DNA of 64,000 nucleotides from Plantibacter elymi (nom. nud.) (GCF_900177795.1 NZ_FXWJ01000002.1:806001-870000); one strand, 5' to 3'; positions 17,089-26,029 are shown, counted from the stretch's first letter. Program-made: numbers and translations. Notes: generated from the letters alone by a model not told the origin.

Positions 17089-18066
17089 ATGACCGCTGCG
17101 CCTGCCGAGACCCCTGTTCCGACTCACGCCTGGGGCTCCGGCCTCGCGACCATCGCCGCCGACGGCACCGTGCTCGACACCTGGTTCCCCGAGCCCTCGC
17201 TCGGACGGATCCCCGAGGGCCGCGACCGCTGGATCGCCCCCGCAGACCTCGAGGCCCTCGCGACCGACGACGAGCGCCGAGCCGTCCGCATCGACATCGT
17301 CACGGTCGAGATCGAGCTGCAGGCCGCTCCGCAGAGCACCCCGGACGCCTACCTGCGGCTGCACCTGCTCAGCCACCTGCTCGTCCAGCCGAACACGATC
17401 TCGCTCGACGGCGTCTTCGCACACCTCCCCATCGTCGTCTGGACCAACGCCGGCCCCGTCCACCCCGCGGACTTCGACCGCCTCCGACCGTCGCTCCTCC
17501 GCGCCGGCATCCACGCGACCGGCATCGACAAGTTCCCGAGACTCCTCGACTACGTGACGCCCGACAAGGTCCGGATCGCCGACGCCTCGCGCGTCCGGCT
17601 CGGCGCGCACCTGGCACCGGGCACCACCGTCATGCACGAGGGCTTCGTCAACTTCAACGCCGGGACCCTCGGCGCGTCGATGGTCGAAGGACGCATCTCG
17701 CAGGGCGTCGTCGTCGGCGACGGCAGCGACATCGGGGGTGGTGCGTCGATCATGGGGACGCTCTCCGGCGGCGGGACGCAGCGGGTGGCGATCGGCCAGC
17801 GCGCCCTCCTCGGCGCCAACTCCGGCATCGGCATCTCGATCGGCGACGACTCGGTGGTCGAGGCGGGTCTCTACGTGACCGCGGGCACCAAGGTCGTCCT
17901 CGCGGGTGCTGCGGCCACGGCCGAAGGCGCGCCGCGTACCGTCAAGGCGGTCGAGCTGTCGGGTGTCCCGAGCCTCCTGTTCCGTCGGAACTCGCTCACC
18001 GGTGCCGTCGAGGTGCTCCCCCGCTCGGGCTCGGGCGTCGAGCTGAACGCGGCACTGCACGCCTGA
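17089..18066 (+). CDS. dapD: Tetrahydrodipicolinate N-succinyltransferase
   Basis: A 325-residue enzyme transferring succinyl from succinyl-CoA to tetrahydrodipicolinate, the first step of the succinylase branch of diaminopimelate synthesis. The N-terminal half is the actinobacterial-type domain ([20 protein letters not shown]). From about residue 165 a left-handed beta-helix follows ([27 protein letters not shown], then [19 protein letters not shown]). This is the long actinobacterial DapD rather than the shorter proteobacterial form. dapE is divergent and dapC lies 1.5 kb downstream, so three succinylase-branch steps are grouped. Confidence 0.93.
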   Translation: MTAAPAETPVPTHAWGSGLATIAADGTVLDTWFPEPSLGRIPEGRDRWIAPADLEALATDDERRAVRIDIVTVEIELQAAPQSTPDAYLRLHLLSHLLVQPNTISLDGVFAHLPIVVWTNAGPVHPADFDRLRPSLLRAGIHATGIDKFPRLLDYVTPDKVRIADASRVRLGAHLAPGTTVMHEGFVNFNAGTLGASMVEGRISQGVVVGDGSDIGGGASIMGTLSGGGTQRVAIGQRALLGANSGIGISIGDDSVVEAGLYVTAGTKVVLAGAAATAEGAPRTVKAVELSGVPSLLFRRNSLTGAVEVLPRSGSGVELNAALHA

Positions 18067-18087
18067 CCCGGCCTCCCGGGACGCAGA

Positions 18088-18120
18088 ACGGCCCCGCATC
18101 CGAGGTGGATGCGGGGCCGT
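18088..18120. terminator. Bidirectional hairpin, dapD/gltA
   Basis: A perfect 14-bp stem, ACGGCCCCGCATCC (18088-18101) with its complement (18107-18120), and a 5-nt loop, between convergent genes. Confidence 0.75.
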
Positions 18121-18149
18121 CCTGTGCGCCGCCGACGCGCGCGACGGGA

Positions 18150-19457
18150 CTAGCGCGTCGGGAAGGGACGCTCGGGCGAACCCGTGTACAGCTGCTGCGG
18201 GCGCCCGATCTTGGTCTGCGGGTCGAGGTTCATCTCACGCCAGTGGGCGATCCACCCGGGCAGGCGTCCGATGGCGAAGAGCACCGTGAACATCCGCGTC
18301 GGGAAGCCCATCGCCTTGTAGATGACGCCGGTGTAGAAGTCGACGTTCGGGTAGAGCTTGCGCTCCTTGAAGTAGTCGTCCTCCAGGGCGATCTGCTCGA
18401 GCTCCTGAGCCAGGTCGAGCAGCGGGTCGTTGATGCCGAGCGCCCGGAGCACCTCGCCGGCGCTCTCCTTGACGAGCTTGGCGCGCGGGTCGTAGTTCTT
18501 GTAGACGCGGTGCCCGAAGCCCATAAGCTTCACGCCGTCTTCCTTGTTCTTCACGCGGTCGACGAAGCGCTGCACGCCCTCGCCGGACTCCTGGATCCGG
18601 CCGAGCATCTGCAGGACAGCTTCGTTCGCGCCACCGTGCAGCGGACCCGACAGGGCGTTGATACCGGCGGACACGGAGGCGTAGAGGTTCGCTCCGGTGG
18701 AGCCGACGAGGCGGACCGTGGAGGTCGAGGCGTTCTGCTCGTGGTCCTCGTGCAGGATGAGCAGGAGGTCGAGCGCCTTCGACAGGACGGGATCGATCTC
18801 GTACGGCTCGGCGAGGTTGCCGAAGTTCAGCTTGAGGAAGTTGTCGACGAAGCTCAGCGAGTTGTCGGGGTAGAGGAACGCCTGCCCGACCGACTTCTTG
18901 TGCGCGTAGGCGGCGATCACCGGGAGCTTCGCGAGCATCCGGACCGTCGTGAGTTCGACGTGGTCGGGATCGTGCGGATTGGCGTCCGACTCGTAGTAAG
19001 TCGACATGGCCTGCAGGGCGCTCGACAGGACGGCCATCGGGTGCGCCGTGTGCGGGAGCGCCGAGAAGAACCGCTTGAGGTCCTCGTGGAGGAGCGTGTG
19101 GCGCCGGATCTTCTCGTCGAATCCGCCGAGTTCGTCGGCTGTCGGGAGCTCACCGTGGATGAGCAGCCAGGCGACCTCGAGGAAGGTCGACTGCTTGGCG
19201 AGCTGTTCGATCGGGTAGCCGCGATACCGCAGGATGCCCTGGTCGCCGTCGATGTACGTGATCGCCGACTTCGTCGCCGCGGTGTTGACGAACCCGTAGT
19301 CGAGCGTGGTCAGGCCGGTCTGCCGCGTGAGCGAGGAGATGTCGATACTCGACGCGCCCTGGGCTGACTGGTGGATCGGGAATTCGGCCGTTCCGCCGGG
19401 GTAGTTCAGGGTGACCTGATGCGTCTCGGTGGAAGCCTGTTTCTCGACGTCGCCCAC
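18150..19457 (-). CDS. gltA: Citrate synthase
   Basis: A 435-residue type I citrate synthase, condensing oxaloacetate and acetyl-CoA at the entry to the TCA cycle. Family motifs include YRGYPIEQLA, HEDHEQNASTSTVR, GPLHGGANEAVL (His) and GFGHRVYKNYDPRA (His and substrate Arg). It starts at GTG 19457 with GAGGAGG a few nucleotides upstream. The 131 nt between this start and the end of dapC must hold its promoter; I see no convincing -35/-10 pair there. Confidence 0.95.
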   Translation of the reverse strand: MGDVEKQASTETHQVTLNYPGGTAEFPIHQSAQGASSIDISSLTRQTGLTTLDYGFVNTAATKSAITYIDGDQGILRYRGYPIEQLAKQSTFLEVAWLLIHGELPTADELGGFDEKIRRHTLLHEDLKRFFSALPHTAHPMAVLSSALQAMSTYYESDANPHDPDHVELTTVRMLAKLPVIAAYAHKKSVGQAFLYPDNSLSFVDNFLKLNFGNLAEPYEIDPVLSKALDLLLILHEDHEQNASTSTVRLVGSTGANLYASVSAGINALSGPLHGGANEAVLQMLGRIQESGEGVQRFVDRVKNKEDGVKLMGFGHRVYKNYDPRAKLVKESAGEVLRALGINDPLLDLAQELEQIALEDDYFKERKLYPNVDFYTGVIYKAMGFPTRMFTVLFAIGRLPGWIAHWREMNLDPQTKIGRPQQLYTGSPERPFPTR

Positions 19458-19588
19458 GGCGCCTCCTCATATCTTTGTGCGATAGGGACTCGACATCGCC
19501 CTCCGATACGACGGCGTGTCACATACAGCCTAATCGGCTTCGGACCCTACTGCTGTTTCCCACAGTGATCGGGCGACTTCCTTGGAGT

Positions 19589-20710
19589 TCACCCCGAAAT
19601 CGGGCGGAGTCCCCGAAGTCTGGCCGCGGCGGCCGCGATGCGCTCGTCGGTGGCGGTCAGGGAGAGCCGCACGTGTTGCGGTCCGGCCTCGCCGTAGAAC
19701 ACCCCTGGACCCGCCAGGACACCGATCGACGCCAGGCGGTCGATACTCACCCAGGCGTCCTGGCCCTCGGTGATCCACAGGTACAGTCCCGCCTCGCTGC
19801 GGTCGACCCTGAACCCGGCCTCGCGGACGGCCGGGAGCAGCACCTCACGTCGGGCGCGGTACCGGGCCTTCTGCTCCGCCACGTGGGCGTCGTCGCCGAG
19901 CGCTGCGACCATCGCGGCCTGCAGCGGGGCCGGCAGCATGAGACCCGCGTGCTTCCGGACGGTGACCAGCCGACGCACGAGGCGCTCGTCGCCCGCGAGG
20001 AACGCGGCACGGTAGCCGGCGAGGTTGGACTGCTTGCTCAGGGAGTAGATCGCGAGGACACCCTCGGTGTCGCCGTCGGTCACGCGTGGATCGAGCACGG
20101 ACGGGGTCGGTGTGTCGGACCACTCCCCCTCCCAACCGAGTTCCGCGTAGCATTCGTCGCCGACGAGGACGGCGCCGAGTTCGCGGGCTCTGGCTCGGGC
20201 CGCACGCAGCTCGTCGACCGACAGGACACGGCCGTCGGGGTTGCCGGGGGAGTTCAGCCAGACCAGCCGGGTGTTCTCCGGCCATTCGGACGGATCGTCG
20301 GAGGCGAACGCCTCGGCTCCCGCGATCGCCGCGCCGACCGCGTACGTCGGGTAGGCCGCCACCGGGTGGACCACGGTGTCGCCGGCACCCAGGCCGAGGA
20401 GGAAGGCGAGCAGCGCGACGAGTTCCTTCGAGCCGATCGTCGGGAGGACGGCGTCGAGGGTGAGCCCCTCGACACCACGACGGCGCGCGAACCAGTCGAC
20501 GATCGCCTGTCGGAGTTCGGGCGTGCCGACCGTGGTCGGGTACGCGTGCGCGTCCGTGGCCGCCCGGAGCGCATCCCGGATGAGGCCAGGAGTCGGATCG
20601 ACCGGCGAACCGATCGAGAGGTCGACGATGCCGTCGGGGTGGCGACGGGCCTGCTCCGCATACGGGACCATGAGGTCCCAGGGGTAGTCGGGCAGCGGCT
20701 GCAGTGCCAC
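19589..20710 (-). CDS. dapC: Succinyldiaminopimelate transaminase
   Basis: A 373-residue fold-type I PLP aminotransferase. The actinobacterial DapC signature is at the N-terminus (LPDYPWDLMVPYAEQA, DGIVDLSIGSPVDPTP). The PLP lysine is in YSLSKQSNLAGYRAAF and the substrate-binding region in VWLNSPGNPDGRV. It converts N-succinyl-2-amino-6-oxopimelate and glutamate to N-succinyl-diaminopimelate. It begins at GTG 20710, 4 nt after the ferredoxin stop, so the two genes are co-transcribed, an arrangement I recall from other Actinobacteria. Confidence 0.9.
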   Translation of the reverse strand: MALQPLPDYPWDLMVPYAEQARRHPDGIVDLSIGSPVDPTPGLIRDALRAATDAHAYPTTVGTPELRQAIVDWFARRRGVEGLTLDAVLPTIGSKELVALLAFLLGLGAGDTVVHPVAAYPTYAVGAAIAGAEAFASDDPSEWPENTRLVWLNSPGNPDGRVLSVDELRAARARARELGAVLVGDECYAELGWEGEWSDTPTPSVLDPRVTDGDTEGVLAIYSLSKQSNLAGYRAAFLAGDERLVRRLVTVRKHAGLMLPAPLQAAMVAALGDDAHVAEQKARYRARREVLLPAVREAGFRVDRSEAGLYLWITEGQDAWVSIDRLASIGVLAGPGVFYGEAGPQHVRLSLTATDERIAAAAARLRGLRPISG

Positions 20711-20714
20711 GCGA

Positions 20715-21038
20715 CTACTCGTGGGCTTGTGGCGGCAGCGCGGCGATGAGCGGGTGGTCCGAGGGGATCACGCCGACCTTCGCGGCCCCGCCCGGGGAAC
20801 CGATCTCGTCGAAGAACTCAACGTTGGCCTTGTAGTAGTCAGCCCACTCCTCGGGAAGGTCGTCCTCGTAGTAGATGGCCTCCACCGGGCAGACCGGCTC
20901 GCACGCACCGCAGTCGACGCATTCGTCGGGGTGGATGTAGAGCGACCGTTCACCCTCGTAGATGCAGTCGACGGGGCATTCGTCGATGCAGGCGCGGTCC
21001 TTCACATCGACGCACGGCAGGGCGATCACGTAGGTCAC
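20715..21038 (-). CDS. fdxA: Seven-iron (3Fe-4S/4Fe-4S) ferredoxin
   Basis: A 107-residue ferredoxin. The first cluster region is [19 protein letters not shown] and the second is [16 protein letters not shown], the pattern of 7Fe ferredoxins. The C-terminal extension ([25 protein letters not shown]) is typical of the actinobacterial FdxA/FdxC group. It serves as a low-potential electron carrier; its partner is unknown. The ribosome site GAAGGGAG precedes a GTG start. Confidence 0.93.
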   Translation of the reverse strand: MTYVIALPCVDVKDRACIDECPVDCIYEGERSLYIHPDECVDCGACEPVCPVEAIYYEDDLPEEWADYYKANVEFFDEIGSPGGAAKVGVIPSDHPLIAALPPQAHE

Positions 21039-21077
21039 GGGCGGGTGGCTCCCTTCACGAGCACTGAGTTGTCCAGT

Positions 21078-21611
21078 CTACGCCTGCGGCGAGACGGGGA
21101 GCGGTTCGGGCGCCGGTCCCGCGGGACGGTCGTCGCGCGTGCGGGCGCGCTCCGGGAGCTTCGGCCACGCCACGACGAGGACGGCGATGAGACCGGGGGC
21201 GATGGTCCACACGAGGCCCGAGACGCTCTGCGGGATGAGGACGGAGCCACCGGTGCTCTCGAGCAGCAGGATCCCGATCATGAGGATGACCCCGAGCGCC
21301 GCTGCCGACGCTGCGAGCCGGTCCCCCAGGACGATCCGGAGTCCGACCAGGAGCATGGCCACGCCGAGGATCCCGAGCACCAATCCGACCGGGAGGGCGA
21401 CACCGAGGACGGAGGGCGCCCAGGCGTGCGCGACCGTGCCGATGGCGCCGTACGCCAGGCCGACGAGGAACGCGAGGACGATCCCGATCACCCGCGATGC
21501 CGTGGACTGCTCGTGCGGCGCGTCCTGCTGCGGCGGTGTCGGCGGGAACCAGCGGTCGTCGCCGACCGTGCGGCCGTCTGGGAGGCTGGGGTCGGGGGCC
21601 GGATCGGTCAT
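21078..21611 (-). CDS. Four-helix membrane protein (DUF6113-like)
   Basis: A 177-residue protein: a Pro-rich N-terminal stretch of about 50 residues, four membrane helices (about 50-68, 75-100, 105-125, 140-160), then a Pro/Ala-rich tail. It resembles membrane proteins annotated DUF6113 in Microbacteriaceae; I have moderate confidence in that name. I chose ATG 21611 because TACAAT sits exactly 6 nt upstream (21618-21623), giving a leaderless start, rather than the in-frame upstream codons. Confidence 0.65.
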   Translation of the reverse strand: MTDPAPDPSLPDGRTVGDDRWFPPTPPQQDAPHEQSTASRVIGIVLAFLVGLAYGAIGTVAHAWAPSVLGVALPVGLVLGILGVAMLLVGLRIVLGDRLAASAAALGVILMIGILLLESTGGSVLIPQSVSGLVWTIAPGLIAVLVVAWPKLPERARTRDDRPAGPAPEPLPVSPQA

Positions 21612-21617
21612 CCGCCG

Positions 21618-21623
21618 ATTGTA
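21618..21623 (-). promoter_or_regulatory. Consensus -10 (TACAAT) for leaderless gene
   Basis: TACAAT on the minus strand, 6 nt before ATG 21611, the best match to the -10 consensus among the leaderless candidates in this window. Confidence 0.55.
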
Positions 21624-21664
21624 TCTGGACAGCCTCAGCATCAGGCGCTATGGTCGACGTCGGA

Positions 21665-21683
21665 TAAGGTTAGCCTTACCCAA
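21665..21683 (+). promoter_or_regulatory. DtxR/IdeR-type iron box
   Basis: The 19-nt site TAAGGTTAGCCTTACCCAA matches the DtxR/IdeR consensus TTAGGTTAGCCTAACCTAA at 16 of 19 positions. It lies 131 nt upstream of efeU, the first gene of an iron-uptake operon. Repression by the Fe2+-bound regulator is expected. It may also sit close to the divergent promoter at 21618-21623. Confidence 0.75.
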
Positions 21684-21814
21684 CCGCGTTCCGAAGTCGC
21701 AGCGCCCCGCCCGGACCACGGTCCCCGCCCGGCGCGCCCTCGGATGCATCCCCACCCCGCAGACGACGGCCTCCCCCGGGCGACCGCCTGCTCGACGCCC
21801 GAAAGTCCGGTCAC

Positions 21815-22663
21815 GTGCTCGCGAACTACCTCATCGGCCTCCGCGAAGGCCTCGAAGCCGGCCTCATCGTCGGCATCCTCGTCGCCTACCTGAACAAGCT
21901 CGGCCGCCGGGACGTCCTCCCCAGGTTGTGGCTCGGCGTCGCCGTCGCGATCGTCGTCTCGCTCGGCGTCGGTGCCATCCTCACCTGGGGACCGTACGGG
22001 CTGAGCTTCCAGGCGCAGGAGATCCTCGGCGGCGGACTCTCCATCCTGGCCGTCGGGCTCGTCACCTGGATGATCTTCTGGATGGGGCGCAACGCCCGAG
22101 AGCTCAAGCACGACCTCGAGTCACGACTCGACGCCGCCGTCGCCGGATCGGCGATCGGCATCGTCGTCCTCGGTTTCATCAGCGTCGGCCGCGAGGGCAT
22201 CGAGACCGCCCTCTTCATCTGGGCGAGCGTCAACTCCGGCGAGAACGCCGTCGTCGGCTCGATCGGCGCGCTCCTCGGTATCCTCACCTCCGTCGTCATC
22301 GCGTATCTCATCTACCGCGGATTCGTCCGGATCAACCTCGGCACCTTCTTCACGTGGACGGGGCTCTTCCTCGTCGTCGTGGCCGCCGGCGTCCTCGCCT
22401 ACGGCGTCGGCGACCTCCAGGAGGCGGGCGTCATCCCCGGCTGGGGCCAGGCCGCCTTCGACCTGAGCGCGATCATCCCTCCGACGAGCTGGTACGGCAC
22501 CGTCCTCGGCGGACTCTTCAACTTCACCCCTGCCCCGACCTGGGCGCAGTTCGGAGCGTGGCTGCTGTACCTCGTCGTCACGCTCGTCTGCTTCATCAGG
22601 GTCTCGGGTCTCGGCCGTCGGCGCCCGACCTCCGTCACGAAACCGGTCACGACGAACGTCTGA
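21815..22663 (+). CDS. efeU: Iron permease EfeU (FTR1 family)
   Basis: A 282-residue membrane permease with about seven helices. Both FTR1-type iron-binding motifs are present: REGLEAGL (residue 9 onward) and REGIETALF (about residue 128). EfeU moves iron across the membrane using substrate prepared by EfeO and EfeB. A GTG start at 21815 is used; the ribosome site is weak (GAAAG). It is the first gene of efeU-efeO-efeB behind an iron box. No frameshift of the kind seen in some E. coli K-12 efeU genes is present. Confidence 0.92.
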   Translation: MLANYLIGLREGLEAGLIVGILVAYLNKLGRRDVLPRLWLGVAVAIVVSLGVGAILTWGPYGLSFQAQEILGGGLSILAVGLVTWMIFWMGRNARELKHDLESRLDAAVAGSAIGIVVLGFISVGREGIETALFIWASVNSGENAVVGSIGALLGILTSVVIAYLIYRGFVRINLGTFFTWTGLFLVVVAAGVLAYGVGDLQEAGVIPGWGQAAFDLSAIIPPTSWYGTVLGGLFNFTPAPTWAQFGAWLLYLVVTLVCFIRVSGLGRRRPTSVTKPVTTNV

Positions 22664-22717
22664 CCGGTCCCCGACCCACCACGAACCAAGCACCAGCACC
22701 TTCCGACAGGAGTCTCC

Positions 22718-23929
22718 ATGCAGCACCGCATCATCGCCGGCCTCGCCGGCGCGGGCGTCCTCGCCCTCGCCCTCACGGGATGCGTCCCGAACAAGACGGG
22801 AAGCGACGCACTCACCGTCGCCATCACCGACGACTCGTGCTCGGTGTCCGTCGCGAAGGCGACGGCCGGTGCCGTGACGTTCTCGATCACCAACAACGGC
22901 ACCGACGTCAACGAGTTCGAGATCCTCGCCTCGGACAAGCTGCGCATCGTGGGAGAGAAGGAGAACGTGACGCCGGGCCAGACGGTGTCCTACGTCGCAC
23001 AGCTGAACCCCGGCACGTACTACACGGCCTGCAAGTTCCAGCTCGTCGGCGCACCCGTCGGCCTCGCCGAGTTCACCGTCACCGGTGAGAACGCGACCGT
23101 CTCGAAGGACGAGCAGGCGCTCACCGACCAGGCCGTGACGAACTACGTCGCGTACGTCAAGTCGCAGGTGGCCGAACTCGTGCCGCAGGTGAAGGCCTTC
23201 ACCGATGCGTACGCCGCCGGCGACGACGAGACGGCCCGTCAGCTGTTCGCGACGACGCGCGTCTCGTACGAACGCATCGAGCCGACGGCCGAGGCATTCG
23301 GCGACCTCGACCCGAAGATCGACTACCGCGAGGTCGACGCCGTGGCTGAAGGACTCGACTGGACCGGCTTCCACCGGATCGAGAAGGACCTCTGGCCGCC
23401 GGCAGCCGACGCACTGAACTCGGACGGCACGAGCGCGCTGACGGACTGGACGCCGTCGACGCCGGAACAGCGTCAGCAGTTCGCCACCGGTCTCGTCGAC
23501 GACGTGCAGCAGCTGTTCGACCTCGTCTCCGAGAAGGACTTCACCGTGAGCCTCGGCGACATCTCGAACGGTGCCATCGGTCTCCTCGACGAGGTCGCCG
23601 TCGGCAAGATCTCCGGTGAGGAGGACTGGTGGTCCCACACCGACCTCTACGACTTCGCGGCCAACGTGCAGGGAGCCGAGGTCGCGTTCGGCAACGTCAA
23701 GGACATCGCCGCGAGCAAGGGTGACGCCGGCACGAAGCTCGTCGGCCAGATCGAGACCGAGTTCACCGCGCTGCAGGACCTGCTCGCGAAGTACGGCAGC
23801 CTCGACAGCGGCTTCGTGAGCTACGACACCGTCACCGAGGAGCAGCGCAAGGAGCTCTCCGACCAGGTGAACGCCCTCTCCGAGCCGCTGTCGCAGCTCA
23901 CCCACACGGTGCTCGGCGTCGCCGAGTAG
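22718..23929 (+). CDS. efeO: Iron-uptake lipoprotein EfeO
   Basis: A 403-residue exported protein. The signal peptide ends in a lipobox (LALTGC, Cys about residue 22). A cupredoxin-like EfeO N-domain follows (residues about 30-125). The M75/imelysin-like domain (about 130-400) contains the GxHxxE motif as GFHRIE. EfeO binds iron outside the cell and passes it to EfeU. AGGAG (22708-22712) precedes the ATG. It lies 54 nt after efeU in the same orientation. Confidence 0.93.
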   Translation: MQHRIIAGLAGAGVLALALTGCVPNKTGSDALTVAITDDSCSVSVAKATAGAVTFSITNNGTDVNEFEILASDKLRIVGEKENVTPGQTVSYVAQLNPGTYYTACKFQLVGAPVGLAEFTVTGENATVSKDEQALTDQAVTNYVAYVKSQVAELVPQVKAFTDAYAAGDDETARQLFATTRVSYERIEPTAEAFGDLDPKIDYREVDAVAEGLDWTGFHRIEKDLWPPAADALNSDGTSALTDWTPSTPEQRQQFATGLVDDVQQLFDLVSEKDFTVSLGDISNGAIGLLDEVAVGKISGEEDWWSHTDLYDFAANVQGAEVAFGNVKDIAASKGDAGTKLVGQIETEFTALQDLLAKYGSLDSGFVSYDTVTEEQRKELSDQVNALSEPLSQLTHTVLGVAE

Positions 23930-23965
23930 CACCGAACGGATCCACCGCCGCCTCCGCGGCGCGCC

Positions 23966-24004
23966 GGGCCGGAACCGCTCAGAGCATTCTGGGGGTTCCG
24001 GCCC
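23966..24004 (+). terminator. Intercistronic hairpin between efeO and efeB
   Basis: An 11-bp stem, GGGCCGGAACC (23966-23976) with GGTTCCGGCCC (23994-24004), and a 17-nt loop. It probably reduces read-through into efeB, which may also have its own start from TAGCAT at 24029-24034, 8 nt before its ATG. Confidence 0.55.
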
Positions 24005-24042
24005 TGCGGCCTTCCAGCCATCCCTGAATAGCATGAGGTCCG

Positions 24043-25440
24043 ATGACCGAGCACACTCCCCCCACCACGCCTGCACCCGAGGCGGGGTCCACGCCCACCA
24101 CGCCTGCACCCGAGGCAGGATCGACGCCCACCGCGCCTGAACCCGGCGCCGCGTCCGCACCACCGAACGACGCCCCGCGGCGCGGGCTGTCGCGCCGGGC
24201 GCTGTTCGGCCTCGCCGGAGCAGGCGCCGCGGGGTTGGCGGCAGGAGCCGGGGCGACCGCGGCCATCACCGCCGCCGTGAGCGCCTCGGCGAGTGCCACG
24301 GGCGTCACGACGGTCTACCCGTTCAGCGGGGCCCACCAGAGCGGGATCACGACGCCGGCGCAGGACCGCCTGCACTTCGCCGCGTACGACGTGTCGGCGG
24401 GGACCACCCGGGATGAACTCATCGAGCTGCTCCAGGACTGGAGTGTCGCCGCGGCACGCATGACGCAGGGCCAGGAGGTCGCCGACGGCGGTGCCGTGGA
24501 CGGCTCGCCGCTCGCTCCCCCGGTCGACACCGGCGAGGCGCTCGGACTGCCCGCCAGCGGGCTCACGATCACCTTCGGGTTCGGACCCACGCTCTTCACC
24601 GCCGAGGACGGAACGGATCGGTTCGGCATCGCCGACCGGCGCCCGGCCGAGTTGGAGAAGCTCCCCCGCTTCACGGGCGACAACCTCCAGGCGGGCCTCA
24701 CCGGCGGCGACCTCTGCATCCAGGCGTGCGCCGACGACCCGCAGGTCGCCGTGCACGCGATCCGCAACCTGAGCCGCATCGCGTTCGGACGTGCCTCCAT
24801 CCGCTGGTCGCAGCTCGGCTTCGGTCGCACCTCGTCGACCTCCACCAGTCAGGTCACGCCGCGCAACCTGTTCGGCTTCAAAGACGGCACCGCGAACGTC
24901 AAGTCCGAGGAGACGAAGACGGTCGAGGAGCAGGTGTGGGTCCAGGACGGGGACAGCGCCGCTTGGCTGAGCGGTGGTTCCTACCTCGTGGTCCGCAAGA
25001 TCCGCATGATCATCGAGACTTGGGACCGCGCGCAGCTCCAGGAGCAGGAGCGCGTCATCGGTCGGAGCAAAGGCGAGGGCGCACCGCTGTCGGGCGGCAA
25101 GGAGTTCACGGAACCCGACTTCGACGCCGTCGGCGCGACGGATCAGCCGCTCATCGACAAGCACTCACACGTGCGTCTCGCGCACCCGACCCAGCTCAAG
25201 GGCACGAAGCTCCTGCGACGCGGGTACAACTTCGTCGACGGCAATGACGACCTCGGGCGGTTGAACGCCGGGTTGTTCTTCATGTCGTATCAGCGGTCGC
25301 CGAAGCAGTTCATCGACGTGCAGCGCGCGCTGGCCACGGATGCAATGAACGAGTACATCAAGCACGTGGGGTCGGCGATCTTCGCGGTGCCCCCGGGCGC
25401 GCGCAAGGACGGCTGGGTCGGCGAGACGCTCTTCGCGTAG
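24043..25440 (+). CDS. efeB: Dyp-type heme peroxidase EfeB, Tat-exported
   Basis: A 465-residue deferrochelatase/peroxidase of the EfeUOB system. The twin-arginine signal is SRRALFGLAGAGAAGLAAG (RR near residue 50), preceded by an unusual 45-residue n-region of three 11-residue repeats (PTTPAPEAGST twice, then PTAPEPGAASA). The Dyp domain shows FGFKDGTAN with the distal Asp, and HVRLAHP with candidate heme-ligand His. EfeB oxidises Fe2+ or extracts heme iron outside the membrane. TatB is encoded at 13.2 kb. A downstream ATG nearer the RR motif is not present, so the long n-region looks genuine. Confidence 0.92.
   Translation: MTEHTPPTTPAPEAGSTPTTPAPEAGSTPTAPEPGAASAPPNDAPRRGLSRRALFGLAGAGAAGLAAGAGATAAITAAVSASASATGVTTVYPFSGAHQSGITTPAQDRLHFAAYDVSAGTTRDELIELLQDWSVAAARMTQGQEVADGGAVDGSPLAPPVDTGEALGLPASGLTITFGFGPTLFTAEDGTDRFGIADRRPAELEKLPRFTGDNLQAGLTGGDLCIQACADDPQVAVHAIRNLSRIAFGRASIRWSQLGFGRTSSTSTSQVTPRNLFGFKDGTANVKSEETKTVEEQVWVQDGDSAAWLSGGSYLVVRKIRMIIETWDRAQLQEQERVIGRSKGEGAPLSGGKEFTEPDFDAVGATDQPLIDKHSHVRLAHPTQLKGTKLLRRGYNFVDGNDDLGRLNAGLFFMSYQRSPKQFIDVQRALATDAMNEYIKHVGSAIFAVPPGARKDGWVGETLFA
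24061..24159 (+). repeat. Three 33-bp tandem units inside efeB
   Basis: Units at 24061-24093, 24094-24126 and 24127-24159. The first two differ at only four positions; the third is diverged. They encode the Pro/Thr-rich repeats before the Tat motif. Confidence 0.75.
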
Positions 25441-25446
25441 GAACGG

Positions 25447-25526
25447 CCCTTCGACAAGCTCAGGGACCTGAAGGGCGCTCAGGGACCGGAGAAGCACCGA
25501 CCCCGGTCACTGAGCCTGTCGAAGTG
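25447..25526. repeat. Paired REP-like inverted repeats, copy 2
   Basis: CTTCGACAAGCTCAG at 25449-25463 and CTGAGCCTGTCGAAG at 25510-25524 flank about 45 nt. This is the same pair as at 6027-6107 but in the opposite order. It fills nearly the whole gap between efeB and the converging lipoprotein gene, and the second arm ends right at the lipoprotein stop codon. It could fold as a long hairpin and act as terminator for both genes. Confidence 0.7.
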
Positions 25527-25964
25527 CTACTTGACCGTCACCGTGTAGAGGATGCTGTCCGCCGAGGCGACGACCTTCACGTCGTAGGCCGTCGTCGACA
25601 GCGTCACGATCGAACCGTCGCCGTTCGCGATCTCCCCGTCGACCGTGAAGCCCGCCGCGACGAGCGCGTCCTTGGCAGCGGTGGCGGCGTCGGTCGCCTG
25701 CACCGTGACGACGAAGGTGTCCTTGCCGTCGACCGTTCCACGTCCGCCGTTGACCGTGCCGTCGACGACCGGGACCGCGTCGACGGGGTATCCGTCCGGC
25801 AGTCCCTCATCCAGGTTCACGTCGAAATCGCCACCGGTGGCGTCGCGGATGCCCTGCTCGACGGAGTCCTTGACGGTGGACTCGATGACGCTGCACCCGG
25901 CGAGCGTCGGGGCGAGGACGAGGGCGGCCAGCAGGGCGAGGGAGGCGGGTCGGCGCATGCTCAT
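25527..25964 (-). CDS. Small lipoprotein of unknown function
   Basis: A 145-residue protein with a signal peptide and lipobox LAGC (Cys near residue 24). The mature part begins SVIESTVKDSVEQGIRDATGGDFDV and continues with two possible beta-rich segments. It is acidic and has no recognised domain. A second ATG two codons downstream (25958) is an alternative start. It is the terminal gene after typA, with no gene between. Confidence 0.65.
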   Translation of the reverse strand: MSMRRPASLALLAALVLAPTLAGCSVIESTVKDSVEQGIRDATGGDFDVNLDEGLPDGYPVDAVPVVDGTVNGGRGTVDGKDTFVVTVQATDAATAAKDALVAAGFTVDGEIANGDGSIVTLSTTAYDVKVVASADSILYTVTVK

Positions 25965-26029
25965 CAGCGTAACGACCGGATGCCCGGTCTTCCTGAGAGG
26001 ACCGGGCATCGGGTTGGAGCGGTTACTGC

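Noticed and set aside
22718-23929. EfeO read as a peptidase because of its M75 domain
   Set aside because: The imelysin-like GxHxxE motif and context with efeU and efeB indicate iron binding, not proteolysis.
24061-24159. Repeats at the start of efeB as a possible CRISPR-like array
   Set aside because: Units are directly adjacent without spacers and in frame; they encode protein repeats.
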